This document shows positions 41,146-51,089 of a stretch of 64,000 bases of DNA, piece after piece (positions within the stretch are counted from its first letter, which is position 1; every line of letters starts with the position of its first letter). The notes below the pieces were generated by a model. That model saw nothing but the letters and a program-made list of their open reading frames with translations, made no database searches and was not told the origin of the DNA. Made by a program: the position numbers and the translations under genes. Where the stretch lies: positions 57,026,217-57,090,216 of the forward strand of contig NC_073691.1 of assembly GCF_029784155.1 (NCBI RefSeq), given 5' to 3'. This stretch comes from Uranotaenia lowii (Eukaryota; Arthropoda; Insecta; Diptera; Culicidae).

Positions 41146-41884
41146 GGGGGGGTAGGGTCTAACACTTTTGAAAAATCGATTTTTTTATTTTTTTTATTTT
41201 CTTATAGTAAAACATTCAAGAATGTTGTGTCAAATTTTCAAGTCAATTGAAGCCAAACTGTAGAAGTTATAGGCCTTTATCTCCTCCTATCTAATACTGC
41301 AAGAAAGCAAGAGCAAAAACTTCAAACGCGTTTTTCTCGAAAGCACATTTTTAAAGTCCGTGGACATCGTCATTTGAAAACTACTTATCCGATTCTTTTC
41401 AAATTTGGAATATATTTTTTACATATAAAATACTAGACCCCAACGTTTTTCTTTTTTGATTTTTTTTACTTTAGGGAGATTTTAGAGGTGAAAAATGGCG
41501 GATTTTTAAGTGAAAAATCGTAGTTTTTACTTCAAACAGCCACAAAAACTTCTTAAAAATATTTTTAAGTTAAATAAAAACGTTGGGGTCCAGAAAAACA
41601 TCTATTAAAAATATTTTGCTCTGATTTTTTGACTTCAGATGATTCTGTGCTGAGATATAGTGTCCACCGCAAATCCTGTTTTCTAAAAGGCATCCTCGAA
41701 AATGCTCCGTCACCGGCTCATTTTTCAATATTTTTCTACGAAAAAATTACAAAATGTTCTTTTAACAATGCTTTGTATAATGCAAAAAATTTGAATACAT
41801 TTGTTTATACGATAGCTCTAGAAAAAATCGTGAAAATGGTGTTATTTTATACCCGTTATACCCTACCCCCCCCCCCCCCCCCCC
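41146..41884. mobile_element. Foldback TIR element with TTAA flanks, 739 bp
   Basis: TTAA at 41142-41145 and 41885-41888 flanks ends that begin GGGGGGGTAGGGTCTAAC on the left and, in reverse, GGGGGGTAGGGTATAAC on the right. The right end has expanded to a run of 19 C (41866-41884). Inside, GACCCCAACG at about 41436 and its inverse CGTTGGGGTC at about 41581 continue the inverted structure, so the whole element can fold back. TTAA target sites suggest a piggyBac-type (or Kolobok-type) transposase mobilised it. No protein is encoded. Confidence 0.8.
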
Positions 41885-41921
41885 TTAAGATTTTGAAATT
41901 AGATGTTCAGTTATCATCAGA

Positions 41922-42330
41922 ATGGCGTCCAAGCGAAAGGAGCTACGAATCAAAATTTGTTGCATGCATCGTGAAAATCCAAACTACACGAACGTAGAAA
42001 CAGTAAAATCGTTGAATGTGGCCAAATAAACCGCTACCAAGCACACAAAGTGTTCGGGGAACGTTTTCGACAACTAGAAAGCCTGAATCTGGGAGAAATC
42101 TAAATCCGGGAGCCGCAGTGACGAACAGAAGAGTGGCTAGCACTTTCAAGCGAAACTCCAATCTCTGCATTCGAGATATGTCGCCCAAAAGTTGGGGATA
42201 TCGTTTACAACAGTGCATGAAGCTTAAAAACGAGCCGGACTATCGACTTATAAGAAGGTAGTTACTGCTTAACGCAGTGAAAAGCAAAACCTTACGGCAA
42301 AAACAAGATCTCGGAAGCTGTATACGACAT
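41922..42330 (+). pseudogene. Remnant of an IS630-Tc1-mariner transposase N-terminus
   Basis: ATG at 41922 begins MASKRKELRIKI, then a HRENPNYTNVETVKSLNVAK helix-turn-helix-like stretch typical of mosquito mariner-type proteins, with a stop soon after. Further shifted pieces with SGSRSDEQKS-like and SLHSRYVAQKLG-like residues follow to about 42300. The catalytic part is absent. It starts just downstream of the TTAA foldback element. Confidence 0.5.
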
Positions 42331-44725
42331 AGTTAACAAAGTTTGCTATACAAAACCATACAAAAGGATGAATATTGGGTCTCACTTTTCCTAAGTTTAA
42401 TTTTCCCTGTTCAAGCTGTAAACATTAAATTCCACCAATTATGTTAACTGAGAGCTGATGGTAGCAAATCAATCCATCTCTTTGTTTGTTTTAGAACTTC
42501 ACACTTGATAATCAATCACAAAACTTCATGAATCAAAATAGAGCAATGGGCAGTTGTGATAAAATCTGCTCGTTTGTCCTAGGGATGCTCACAAATGTTT
42601 CTCCTGTTTCGAATTAATTTGATTAAATTTTCGAAGCGACAGCACCAATATTTTGGTGACATATTTAATTGAAACCCTGCATTGTTGTGTGAAACCACTG
42701 CATTGATAGTGTATTTCAAGGCCATCACCAGCTATGACACTCAAGAAATACCAACCATTCTAAACCGCACCAAATTACATGTTTTGCACACCCCTCTTCA
42801 TTCTTCCTAACCTCAAACCGGACTTATCAGCTCGCCCACAAAATGGCACAGCTCAGTGGCCACTCGAGGCTGCTGGCCACACGTGCCTTAATAGAGACGA
42901 TTACCAAAATTTTGCGTGTGCAGTGGCGGCCAAGTGCGGTGTGGTCGAATAACTCAAAAATGAGCTACACGGTTTAGCCTTCCTCGCTCGGTTCCGCGGC
43001 GCGCCATCTTCCGCCAAACACTCGAATCTGGCTGCTAGTTTCGGGAAACCGATGCAGACAAATTGACATGTCCCTTGGGGAGGAAAATCGGCCGCCTGGG
43101 CTATTAGATTACTGGCTGACTTGATGCATCCTTGCTCCGATTGGCTGGCTGAGGCATAATGTTGTCGGTCCCGGTCACAGAACAGATTCACTCCATCACA
43201 AGAGAGAGAGAGAGAGACAGAGTGGATACAAACTCGAAACATAAACACATTCTCACACACAATCATAATAGGATTTACAGGTCATATTCAATAATTGATA
43301 GTTTATAATCAATCTCGGGCGGCTGGCGTGAACCCGGTTTGACCACATACACGGTCGCACAGATTGGGTTTTCGGGAAGCCTGGAAGCCTTCCCCAATCC
43401 GATTCCAACGGCGAACGATGGACGGTGAATTTTGAAAGGATTCACCGGAATGATGGAGTGCTATAGCTATAGTCCGCTATAATGACCATTTGTCAGAAAA
43501 TTTTCGGTCCAAAATGATGGAGTATATGGTTCTCGTACTGTTTCCCGTTCGATCCGGTCGAAAGTCGAACGGACGGACGAACGAACGATGCTCCAACTAT
43601 AAAGCATTGTAACGGTATGAACTTTATGGTTCTCCTCTCCTGAAGAATGTGATTTGCTGCAATTATTGAAATATGATTCATTCATAAACAAAAAGAGCTT
43701 GTAACTGGATGAATTCTGCTCCGGTGCTTCGAAATTAAAAGGATTCGTTAGTAATTCTGAGGTAGAATCATCTAGTTCCATGTACAAACTTCAACTTGGG
43801 TCAAACCGAGTATTCTAATATTTAATGAAATTCAACAGTGTAAAACACTTTGGCCAATTCCAGGTGATGAAAACAACACCAAGAACACGTCAACCGTAAT
43901 TGCTTCTGCTTAGTGTGAGTTCCTGAAATCCCCACTTGGACTGCATGGCGCTCCCACATTTTCAATGAACATTCACGACGAGCTCCAAAATTTGCTCGGA
44001 CAAACTATGACTGTAATCTTAATCGACGATCTTCTGATCCGGCTGTGAACGAAGGGAATTTTTAACGGAGATATTATGCATATTTCACCTCAGTTGCCCA
44101 AACAAGTTTTAATAAATCAGAAGTTCTCACAGCTTTTACCAAATATATGTACTTCCCTAATATTTACCACAGCCGTTTTCTCCATACAATGGAAAGGCGA
44201 CAGCATCAGCTTCCTCTAGCGGACAAAATGGAAGCACTAATTCGAGGAATTCGTGCACGGAAAAATCATTTCACGCATTTTGCAAAATTGTTTCACAAAT
44301 TATCAGTAAATATATGGAGCTGTCAAACTCGAGTGTGGTTTTCACCCACCATGCAAGTTCGAAATTTACTCATCATCCGAATTCGCAGATTAAGGGAAAA
44401 ATGTGTGAAATCACAAACAGTTATGAGCGAGCCAAATGGGAATCATCCCTAACGTCGTCTCAAAGTCTCGAAAGAATAACAGCAAGTAAACCCATAGTAT
44501 TTCAATTTTAAAATTAAATCGATTAATACATGAATTTCTCTTCCATACCCTACCTGGTATCGAATGCCTGTTCTCGCTGGGCGAAAAAGCTTACGGAATG
44601 TCTTCCTCCGGAGCACTTAAATTGAATAAGTAAATATTATAGTAATATTCATGTCCGAGCATTAATAAAAAACAATTAAATTACAAATTATGTTGATTTT
44701 ATATCCAAATTATTGAAAATAAGTC
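42331..44725. other. No recognisable gene
   Basis: Intergenic sequence with one (GA)n run at about 43201-43216. Short open frames near 42901-43266 and 44147-44511 show no coding signature. Confidence 0.45.
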
Positions 44726-44727
44726 TA

Positions 44728-45791
44728 AAGGGTGTCCTGTCCACAATAAAATTGCCTCACTATTAAATTGCTCTAACTTTTTAACCACTGAGTAGAATTT
44801 AAATGACAATTTGGGTAGATTTAGTTCATAGTGCATTGTTTACATCCTACAAGTTTTAAAGTCCTGTGATCAAAACTCGCGAAAATGAACTCGAAAAAGC
44901 AGCTCGTGCGTGACAAAATCTTGCGCATTCATCACGAGAACAAGGATCTCTCGCATCGTTACATCGCTAAAACGTTGGGAATTGCGAATTCCAGAGTGTC
45001 ACAAGTGATAAGGCGCTTCGAGGAACGTTTGACCACCAATCAGAAGCCCAGAAGTAAAGGAAAAAGTATTCCGTACAACACTAAAAATCACAACCACGTA
45101 GTTGGGACCTCCAACCAAAATCCGACAGCCTCCGTTCGGGATGTGGCAAAGAAGCAGCACCTAAGCTGAAGTTTTTTACAGAAGGCCAAAACTAAGGCTA
45201 GGCTTCGAACGTTCAAGGTACAAAAGGCCTCTAATCGCGACGAGAAGCAGAACAAGTCCGCCAAAACCCGTGCCAGGAAGTTGTAACTCAACATGCTGAC
45301 GAAAGTTGAATGCTGCATCATGGACGACGAAACTTATGTGAAGGCCGACTTTAAACAGATCCCCGGCAACCTGTTTTTCACGGCCAAGGATAAATTCAAT
45401 GTTCCGGAGCATGTCCGCACTCAGAAGATGTCCAAATTTGCGAATAAATTCCTGGTTTGGCAAGCCATCATCTGCACGTGCGGGAAGCGGAGTGCACCTT
45501 TCGTGTCCCAGGACACGGTGAACGGACGTGAAAGAGTGCCTCCAGAAGTGGCTGCTTCCTCTCTTGAAGGCCCACGAGGTTTCAACAATCATCTGGCCGG
45601 ATTTGGCTCATGCCTCATGCCACTACTCCAAGGACGTGCTGAAGTGGTATGCGGACAATAAGGTCAATTTCGTGACGAAAAATGATGTTTAATAGTTATT
45701 TTTCAATCCCTGAAAATTTTATAGTAATCGGATGAAAACTCGAATTTGGCGAATCAATTTTGTGTGTGGCAATTTCATCGTGGACACCCTT
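44728..45791 (+). mobile_element. Mariner-type (IS630-Tc1-mariner) DNA transposon, decayed, TA TSD
   Basis: The left end AAGGGTGTCCTGTCCACAAT and the right end in reverse, AAGGGTGTCCACGATG, are inverted repeats, each bounded by the dinucleotide TA (44726-44727 and 45792-45793). The interior encodes a broken transposase. The length of 1.06 kb is shorter than the usual 1.3 kb, consistent with loss of the transposase C-terminus. The relationship to the mosquito DD37E group is inference from the protein. Confidence 0.85.
44885..45690 (+). pseudogene. Mariner-type transposase, frameshifted and truncated
   Basis: ATG at 44885 starts MNSKKQLVRDKILRIHHEN, an N-terminal helix-turn-helix (RYIAKTLGIANSRVSQVIRR). 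A stop lies near 45167. After a frame change the catalytic domain is recognisable: MDDETYVKADFKQIPG at about 45320-45366 (first catalytic aspartate), FLVWQAIICTCGKRSAP, then after further shifts a WPDLAH block with the second aspartate and DVLKWYADNKVNF near 45640. The third acidic residue should follow within 40 residues but the sequence is lost after 45690. The enzyme would cut and paste the element at TA sites; this copy cannot. Confidence 0.8.
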
Positions 45792-45980
45792 TACGGGAAA
45801 GAACAGGCCGATCTTGCAGCTAAAAACTCGATGTCCGCCCTATGTCTACCCCCCAACAAGATATCTTGAGAGAGTTTAAAAGAAGAATCTGGGAAATTTG
45901 GAATGATGAATGGGCAAAACAAATTACGGGAGATGAGGAATACAACAAGTCATTGGGAATCAGTGATTGAATTTTGCTAA

Positions 45981-46110
45981 GCATGAATTGATCAACCTTC
46001 TCTCGCTCACTGCTTTACTCGGAAGCAAAGGTTGCTTTGAGGCAGCGAAAACGACAAAACCGATGATGCATACGCTCTCAACATGGCCCGCCTTCAAGAA
46101 GCAATATACA
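45981..46110 (+). repeat. Dispersed repeat, inverse copy of 23854-23981
   Basis: Matches the reverse complement of 23854-23981 over about 128 bp, including GGTTGCTTTGAGGCAGCG and ATGATGCATACGCTCTCAAC. It sits inside the I-type remnant. GCCTCAAAGC near 46619 is the inverse of GCTTTGAGGC here, so the insert may have inverted ends, but its limits are not clear. Confidence 0.6.
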
Positions 46111-47344
46111 TTCGAGGCAGCGAATCCAAAAATCCAAACTGAATGGCTCTCACTCATCTCCTGTTACAAGCTTGAGGGAAGCGAATTCAAAACGCAGAGC
46201 GAACCCGAGTCTCCTCGTTTGTGCCTGGGTCGAATGCGTGAGGTTTTTCTGGTATTGCTATTATTGCACAGCAACCGCACGCAGGCAGCTAGTTTTTTCG
46301 TTTCTTTTTTCTCTCCCCTCTTTGTACTATACGTTGCGGGCCTGTGCAATGCAATAAGTTCGGTTGTGTTGTTGTTGCCTCAACCTTTGCGGCGAGGTTG
46401 AAGATGTTCTCCTCAACGACAGCTCTCGGCTGGAGTTATTCAAATTCAAGAACGTAAATGAGTATGTGTGCCTCGTCTTTTTCATGCATCATGTAGCAAC
46501 CGAACGTTGAGAGAGCTCGTTCGGGGCAGCAAACGAATAGTGTCTCTCAGAGCAGATCCTCCTCATGGGGGGAGGTTTGAATGAATGTATATGTATCGTC
46601 TCCTGTATAGCTATGCGAGGCCTCAAAGCGTGTATTTTGAATGCCTCTGATAAGAAAATTGGTGAGGATTTCAATCACTGTTGGAAATACTTTACCAAAT
46701 CTAGACGAGAAGAAGTGATGAGAAACTCATCACTTCCTAATTTACCGAAAAAAAAAATCACTTCCTAATTGACAAGATTAGCGGGGATTGTAAGGTTTGT
46801 GGAGAAAGGAAAACTGAGAAACATCTTCTGATAGATTGAAGAATTTAGGGGAGATGAGGGCATAACGAGCACCCGAGGCATAATGAGAAGTCCATTTTTC
46901 TACATAAGTACGTATTTTCTTAAACAAATTTTCATGAGGACTTGTTTCGTACTACCTATAGTATTAATTTTTCACCAAAAAAGAAATATCCTTTTCATAT
47001 TTACAGAAATATTAAATAATAACCAGCTAGGTTCTCAAGTGACGAAAATATTATAATTTTTGAGCACCACCAAATAAGCTTTAATGACCTTTAAATCATC
47101 TTGATCTGAAATGTATGCACTGCAACATGATCTACACATTGTTTCTAAATTTTCAGCATCATAAAATTTTTGATTTTTCACTTTAATCAATTGTAAAACG
47201 CGTTTTTACTTTAATTTGTTCACTAGAGGCGAACAGAGCACTTTCAATGAAGGCATATTGAGCATTTTCTGCCGGAGAATCTAGCAGCGAATTCAACTCG
47301 ATGAAGTCAACTGAATAATAGAGCTACAGCTTAACTTGTATCGT

Positions 47345-47416
47345 CTGACGATTTGGCCTATTGGTTAGATGTCGGAGAGGTAATCAGTAGACTCGAGTTC
47401 GATTCCTGTTCGAGGG
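47345..47416 (+). repeat. tRNA-like sequence in the left arm
   Basis: An A-box-like TGGCCTATTGG at 47354-47364 and a B-box-like GAGTTCGATTCC at 47395-47406 have tRNA-like spacing and are followed by a T-rich run that could stop polymerase III (47421-47429). No complete tRNA cloverleaf was drawn, so this is a tRNA-derived promoter rather than a tRNA gene. Confidence 0.6.
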
Positions 47417-47654
47417 GATTTTTTTTTGCACATACCATTCATGATTGATTTTTTTTATTGTTACATCATACGGCTAATAGCATCAAAGCATCATCCGTCA
47501 AACAAAACACCAGAAACATAATGATGAACATGTGTTAATTCTTTGAATTCTACAAACAGACCTAGATTATTTTGTTTTTGCTTTGTTTGATGAATCTACG
47601 CCTCACCGTTTAGTGCAATCATGATCATAAATGATAAATGAAGAAAAAAAAATC

Positions 47655-47725
47655 ACCTCCACCAGGAATCGAACTCGAGCCTACTGATTATCTCTCCGAC
47701 ATCTAACCAATAGGCCAAATCGTCA
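47655..47725 (-). repeat. tRNA-like sequence in the right arm, inverted
   Basis: The inverse of the left-arm sequence: B-box complement GGAATCGAACTC at 47665-47676 and A-box complement CCAATAGGCCA at 47707-47717. It faces the left-arm copy, and on its strand is also followed by a T-rich run (47642-47650). Confidence 0.6.
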
Positions 47726-48194
47726 GACGATACAAGTTGAGCTGTAGCTCTATTACTCAATTGACTTCATCGAGTCGAATTCGCTGCTAGATTCCCCGAC
47801 AGAAAATGCTCATTATGCCTTCATTAATGGTGCTCATACTGCCTCGGGGGGTTTCTCATTATGCCTCTACAGTGACTGGTTTTCAGCTTTCGGCAAAATT
47901 TTTTAAAATGCATTTTTAAACGTTTTTATTTACTTTTTCAAGTTTCATCCAATTAGAGAATAGACTATTTGAGTGTCGGAACACGAAACAATGATGTAAT
48001 TCACATATTACAGCTGTTCTCTATGGTTAAATAAGCATTTTCCTTAAGGTGCCCATTATGCCCTCATCTCCCCTACGAGCTGGAAAGGAAGGAATGTGAA
48101 ATTGGATCAACAATATGAGATATTTCGGCGTATACTGAAGAAGCAGAAGAAAAATTATAAAATTTTATTGAAACAAGTGGTTTGATAAAAAAAA

Positions 48195-50011
48195 TTATAT
48201 TATTATTATTATAAAGTTTTATTCATCGAACATTTTGTTTTAATGAATTATCTATACTAAGGATCTATACAAAACAATTAGATAACACGAAACAATGAAG
48301 ACTGGCGTACTCGGTTGATGAATCGGCTAGATGGCTCCCCCAATTGAAGTAGATGCTCAGCAATCTGGAACGTACGCATCATTGCACTCACTGGTTCATT
48401 ATGGCCGTAGGATGTTCGGTGGGTTCGATTCGATAGCAAAGAGTGATGACGTAAAGTCCTCGAAGGAGAATTAAAGTTGATCATTCCTAGCAGGTTTGGC
48501 GACCGAATTTCTCCATTCAGTATTTTTGCGGTGAATGTTGCCTGTTGAGTTTTTCGGCGGCGTTCCAATGTTTCTAATCCCAGAAGCTGGCACCGATCGG
48601 AATATGCGGGAAGATTTTCAGGATTACGCCAGGGTAGATGTCGTAGAGCGAATCTAACAAAACGCTTTTGTACACGCTCGATTCGCAAAATCCAACATAA
48701 CTGATAGGAAGCCCAAACAATTGCAGCATGTTCTATTTATTATTCATAATGCAGCATGTTCTGTAGCTGACTGGACAAGTGCGCAGTAGAGTGACTTCAA
48801 GCACAATGGGTCTCTGAACTCTCGTGGTACTTTGGAGATGAAGCCAAGCTGACGATTCGCATTTCTTATAACTGAAGTTCGTTGACTATCGAACGTAAGC
48901 TGAGCATCGAGGATAACGACAGTGGATTCAACTGGAACGAATAGTTTCAGATCATCAGCATATCCTATTTTGATTCCAATTTCCAAGCTAAGGATCAAGT
49001 CGTTGAAAAACAGAACAAACAGTAAAGGTCCCAAATTGCTCCCTTGCGGCACGCCAGATCGGTTAGTAAATGGAAATGATATGTTATCACCAAATTTAAT
49101 CCTAATACACCGCTCAGTGAGGATGATTTCAACCAAGAGATCATGTTGTCATGAATACCGAGCTTAGCTAGCTTAGCGAGTAAGATTCCGTGATCAATCG
49201 TATCGAATGCCGCTTTGATATCGGTGTATATATGTACATCGACCTGTTTTTTTTCTTTCCATTTGGTTCAGACAAAACGAAGTGTACTCTAAAAGATTGG
49301 TACTCACCGATTTGCCAGGCATAAACCCATGCTGTTCAGCGGCAATATAATGTGAGGAAGCGCGTAAGAGGGCTTGACTTACAACAATTTAGAAAAGCTT
49401 GGATCCTGCCGATAAACTCGTAATGCCTCGATATTGCTTCACATTTCGTCGTTCGCCATTTTTGAAGACAGGAAACATGAAGGATTTTTTCCAGGCGTTG
49501 TAAAAGACTGAGGTAGGTAGGGAGCTCGATTTTCGTTTCGAATTTACGAAAGTCCAGAAACTTCGAGGGTTCTAACGTAAACCAGATTGAACACGCAGAA
49601 CATGGTGTTTGTACAGTAATGCATTGAGTCTGCGGTAGGCTGTGCTTGCTGCTTTGAACTGTTGTTGAGAGTCAACCGTTCGATTATTCCGAAGCCTTCG
49701 TAAACATGCATTTTTTTTCGCGTCGAAGTTGTCGCAAACTGGGCGTGCTCCAAGCAGGTGTAACAGGACGTTTAAATCTGGGAACATGCGAATTCAACCA
49801 AGTACCAATCAAATTGCAGAAAGTTTCAGTCATAACGTCTACTGATGCGTTGCCGAAAACTGCATCCCAGTCAATGCTGTTTAAGTACTGTAAAAGCAGC
49901 GAAAAGTCCGTCTTCCGAAAATTTAACGGTCTACTCCTACGATCCGAAGTGTTTGGCGAGGAATTACTTGCCAACACAGCAGCTGGTAAATCGAATGCGA
50001 CAGATGTTATC
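48195..50011 (-). mobile_element. Non-LTR retrotransposon D (jockey/CR1 type), 5'-truncated
   Basis: On the minus strand the coding remnant runs from 50011 to a stop at 48278, then AATAAA near 48222 and an (AAT)n tail (about 48195-48213). It starts abruptly next to the 7-bp microsatellite at 50012. It resembles element A in its coding blocks. No target duplication was found. Confidence 0.75.
48278..50011 (-). pseudogene. Endonuclease end and RT of element D, broken
   Basis: From 50011 downwards the pieces are an endonuclease C-terminus and linker (50013-49684, DAVFGNASVDVMTE region), fragmentary RT, then RT palm (49136-48744) with SGVPQGSNLGPLLF and an intact YADDLKLF. This palm is directly followed by VILDAQLTFD, so a segment of the thumb is deleted. 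The C-terminal domain is intact over 48688-48278 (RIERVQKRFVRFALRHL, LLGLETLERRR). The RT catalytic motif is intact but the frame is broken elsewhere. Confidence 0.75.
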
Positions 50012-50135
50012 ATAGTTTATAGTTTATAGTTTATAGTTTATAGTTTATAGTTTATAGTTTATAGTTTATAGTTTATAGTTTATAGTTTATAGTTTATAGT
50101 TTATAGTTTATAGTTTATAGTTTATAGTTTATAGT
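50012..50135. repeat. Heptanucleotide microsatellite (ATAGTTT)n, about 17.7 copies
   Basis: 124 bp of nearly perfect ATAGTTT units, ending in a truncated unit. It abuts the 5' end of element D. Confidence 0.97.
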
Positions 50136-50139
50136 ATAG

Positions 50140-50400
50140 CCGTAAGGCAACGAGGGGTCCGACCGCCCGTAAGGGCATTAGAGGTTTTCGATCGCCCAAT
50201 CAGGCAATGCCTATAAAGGCATAAGGGTTTCGACTGCTCAATAGAGCAACGCCTAATAAGGCAAAGAGGGTTCCGATCGCCCATTTGGGCAATGCCTATT
50301 AAGGCTAAGAGGGTTTCGACTGCTTAATAGAGCAATGCCATATAAGGCAATTATAGGTTGGTCACCCATTAGAGCAAAGAGTAACTTTGCCACACATTAA
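50140..50400. repeat. Array of short hairpins
   Basis: Small inverted words follow one another: GCCCGTAAGGGC, GCCCAATCAGGC, GCCTATAAAGGC, TGCTCAATAGAGCA, GCCTAATAAGGC, GCCCATTTGGGC, GCCTATTAAGGC, TGCTTAATAGAGCA, joined by AGAGGGTTTCGACT-like linkers. Most stems have 4 or 5 bp with compensating changes between units, and the period is roughly 40-50 bp. It resembles a retroelement leader repeat such as 31598-32135, but no LTR was found. Confidence 0.7.
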
Positions 50401-50500
50401 GTACCAACAGCCTAAAATTGGCAAACCCTGAATGGGTATCTAGTGAGTGTAATTATTTGAGATTAAAACAATAGCTAAATTCAAACGCCGAATCGATTGT

Positions 50501-50600
50501 GAGCCGGGTTTCAGCCCATGGCCGTCGAATAATTAATAGCCGGGTTTCAGCCCATGGCCATCGATAAAAGATAAAGAGCCGGGTTCAGTCCATGGCAATA
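50501..50600. repeat. Three copies of a GCCGGGTTTCAGCCCATGGC repeat
   Basis: Copies begin at about 50502, 50538 and 50578, with a period of about 36-40 bp. The third lacks two bases. They follow the hairpin array. Confidence 0.75.
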
Positions 50601-50654
50601 TAAATAATATATAATTAATGATTATAATGTAGCAACTATTTAAAACATCTCATC

Positions 50655-51089
50655 ATGGCATCTTGATATAAGTTGTCTTTGCGCCCCCACCATACAGATT
50701 ATACACGAGCCAAACTCAACCAACGATGTAGAGCAATCGCTAGCGCAACTGACCTATGCAGAGTCTAGTCAGCAGTCAAGTCAGTTGTGCGGCAGTCTGG
50801 ATTTGGACCTCAATAGGGTCCAGAACCGGGACTCCACAGATGACACCGAGGACCATTTGCCCTCAGAAAAAAAAACCCTACAGAAACACCTCTTGATCAG
50901 ATCATTGCAAGTATATCGCCTGAAAAGGTGGTTAACACCTGCAAAGAGCCAGCTGTACCACCATTCACGATACCACACGATTTATTGGAGACGAGCTGGC
51001 TCTCCCCGAGCAATAAACTTACTCACTCGGATGATGAGCCGATTAACACCTTCCTAATTCTGGCTCATCCGGGAGCGGAGTACAGCTAG
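50655..51089 (+). pseudogene. Decayed coding fragment of unknown origin
   Basis: A frame of about 70 residues rich in Ser, Gln and acidic residues (IIHEPNSTNDVEQS... DSTDDTEDHLPSE) reaches an A-run at 50868-50876. A shift of one base there would connect to a second open stretch (IIASISPEKVVNTC... INTFLILAHPGAEYS) ending at TAG 51087-51089. No ATG and no family recognised. It may be the first ORF or gag of a retroelement whose leader is the repeat cluster upstream; that is inference. Confidence 0.35.

Larger units (their letters stand above)
46848..48073. mobile_element. Foldback element with TA TSD, 1226 bp, carrying inverted tRNA-like sequences
   Basis: Both ends read GGGGAGATGAGGGCATAA inwards and are bounded by TA (46846-46847 and 48074-48075). 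Removing it restores the coding sequence of the I-type remnant. Inside, about 200-bp arms (about 47219-47429 and 47640-47855) are inverted copies at roughly 90 percent identity by eye around a loop of about 210 bp. Each arm has a tRNA-like A box and B box. There is no transposase. Confidence 0.85.
45794..48180 (+). pseudogene. I-type non-LTR remnant (RNase H end and C-terminal finger), split by insertions
   Basis: GKEQADLAAK at about 45796-45825 is the end of an RNase H domain as found in I-clade LINEs, followed by a FKRRIWEIWNDEWAKQ stretch. A repeat-rich insert occupies about 45981-46640. The remnant resumes with DFNHCWKYF-like and DCKVCGERKTEKHLL (a CxxC...H finger) to 46847. There a foldback element is inserted; the frame resumes at 48076 with ELERKECEIGS. 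Reading across the insertion site restores codons if one TA copy and the element are removed. Other stops are present. The 3' end is near 48180. Confidence 0.6.

Noticed and set aside
41866..41884. C19 run as an independent regulatory tract
   Set aside because: It is the expanded end of the TTAA-flanked element.
42901..43266. 121-codon minus-strand ORF
   Set aside because: No ATG in good context, no recognised family, and the (GA)n run contributes a large part.
44147..44511. Overlapping plus-strand ORFs of about 100 and 65 codons
   Set aside because: Random composition, no support from splice sites or homology.
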